This document shows positions 63,291 to 64,000 of a stretch of 64,000 nucleotides of DNA, one piece after another (within the stretch, counting starts at the first letter, position 1; every line of letters starts with the position of its first letter). Origin of the DNA: Crotophaga sulcirostris (taxonomy: Eukaryota > Chordata > Aves > Cuculiformes > Crotophagidae); the NCBI GenBank assembly GCA_013397455.1, contig VYZB01000170.1, positions 10,900 to 74,899 of the forward strand, in the 5' to 3' direction. The position numbers and the translations under genes are program-made. The notes beneath the pieces are model-generated. The model worked only from the letters and a program-made list of their open reading frames with translations, made no database searches and was not told where the DNA came from.

Positions 63291-63363
63291 ATCCTGCCTC
63301 TCCTAAGAAATGCAGAGCTCGCTTTGGCCTCAACCAACAAACGGACTGGTGCGGCCCGTGCAG
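63291..63363 (+). CDS. TCF7: TCF7 exon: C-clamp (E-tail isoform)
   Basis: 73-nt exon, phase 1 in, phase 2 out. Acceptor CATGCTTCTGTGTTCAG ends at 63290; donor CAG|GTGTGT is weaker than the others. It reads DPASPKKCRARFGLNQQTDW, then CGPC and AG of an Arg codon. CRARF and WCGPC carry three of the four cysteines of the C-clamp, the second DNA-binding element that reads GC-rich helper sites next to the TCF site. The fourth cysteine (RRKKKC in relatives) belongs to an exon beyond 64000. Because 73 is not a multiple of three, including or skipping this exon switches the frame and hence the C-terminus, as in mammalian TCF7 B- and E-isoforms. Confidence 0.95.
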
Positions 63364-64000
63364 GTGTGTATCAGCATCTCCTCGCTGCTGGGGAGCTCCT
63401 GGCTTCGGCCCCGGGCCTGCTCCTGGGCTGCTCCAGCCAGGCAGGGATGGGGTTTCCTCTGGGCATCATCAGTTGTTGTTGCCTGAGCCACAAGGGTCAC
63501 CTGAACCCTGGGTTCCCTACGCTGCTGGGTGACGTTGGTGAAATGCTGTGCGTGTTCCTTGGCTGGTGGACTTCCCTGGTGTTAAAAGCTTGTTTCCAGG
63601 GTGCAGACCTCTGTGATGCTGATGTGGGGCTTTTTTTTTTCCCTTTCCATTGCATAAATAGCAACCTAGGGCCAGCAGTGAGTATTCGTTGTGTTTATTT
63701 TTCCTATTTGTACATGTATTTTGAGATCCACCTCTTCTTGGCCTTGAAGTTTTGCAGTACCCACGACAAGGTGGGAGAACCTCAAGCACTGAGACAGTTT
63801 GTGAGTGCCCCGTGCCTTGGGCTTTTAGGTGTGGCCAGGTAACAGTACAGCTTGGTGCATGACCCAAGCACTGTCTGGTGCAGGGGAGGGGCTGTGAATG
63901 CATCCAGGTGGAAGAAGCTCCTGGGACCCTTCTGGACCTGGCACTGAAGCAGGGAGAGGCTCCAGGCAGGACAGAGGTTTACAATTCATAGCACATTCTG
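63364..64000 (+). other. TCF7: TCF7 intron, start (partial)
   Basis: Starts at donor GTGTGT. The next C-clamp exon (expected to begin with the basic KKKC segment) is not found before the window ends. No repeat was recognised. Confidence 0.7.

Larger units (their letters stand above)
1..64000 (+). other. TCF7: TCF7 gene, central and 3' portion (5' and 3' ends outside window)
   Basis: Eight phase-compatible exons between 48490 and 63363 build one open frame of 815 nt encoding the central region, HMG box, nuclear-localisation tail and start of the C-clamp of a TCF/LEF protein. TCF7 binds WWCAAAG DNA in the nucleus, represses with Groucho/TLE and activates with beta-catenin in Wnt signalling; it is essential in T-cell development (family knowledge). 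TCF7 is chosen over its paralogues because the segment before the HMG box reads AKKPTIKKP and the box contains [11 protein letters not shown]1 has RPHIKKP and ANVVAECT there, and TCF7L2 has KPHIKKP and AKVVAECT (recalled, not searched). The beta-catenin-binding exons are not in the window, and the E-tail continues past 64000. Confidence 0.93.

Noticed and set aside
62707..63333. 208-codon open frame on the minus strand
   Set aside because: Antisense to the C-clamp exon and its pyrimidine tract; the Glu-rich run is just the reverse of the tract.

Overview
The window is vertebrate, almost certainly avian, genomic DNA carrying the central and 3' parts of one gene on the + strand: TCF7 (T-cell factor 1, a Wnt-pathway HMG-box transcription factor). 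The avian call rests on several CR1 LINE 3' ends with the typical bird CR1 tail (ATTCTATG-type octamers) and on a compact vertebrate exon/intron layout. The gene call rests on eight exons with canonical GT-AG splice sites and matching phases. Their joined reading frame runs through the TCF/LEF central region, the complete HMG box, a basic nuclear-localisation tail and the first part of the C-clamp. Sequence around the HMG box ([48 protein letters not shown]) fits TCF7 and not LEF1, TCF7L1 or TCF7L2.

Layout. Positions 1-48489 are non-coding and read as one very large 5' intron (its upstream end is outside the window). The exons for the beta-catenin-binding N-terminus were not found and presumably lie before position 1. 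This intron holds scattered CR1 fragments (5.7, 30.5, 33.6, 39.6, 42.2, 43.5-44.1 and 45.8 kb), a few short tandem repeats, a near-perfect 72-bp inverted repeat (21726-21797 and 23237-23308), and several stretches that look like conserved regulatory elements. The most striking of these is a CpG-rich patch at 16741-17090 with a TATA-like palindrome and two TCF/LEF consensus sites.

Exons: 48490-48622, 51818-51908, 55400-55486 (in-frame cassette), 57375-57485, 57751-57913 and 58130-58237 (HMG box), 61172-61220 (basic tail) and 63291-63363 (C-clamp, 'E-tail' type). They total 815 coding nt, open throughout, entering at phase 0 and leaving with two bases of an Arg codon. The remaining C-clamp and E-tail exon(s) lie beyond 64000.

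No other protein-coding gene, tRNA, rRNA or CRISPR feature could be supported on either strand. The long open frames on the minus strand are antisense to CR1 or to GC-rich intron. The most interesting points are the retained LEF1-like 87-nt cassette exon, the possible internal promoter elements that could drive N-terminally truncated TCF7 isoforms, a candidate alternative terminal exon at 62883-62935, and the 72-bp inverted repeat.
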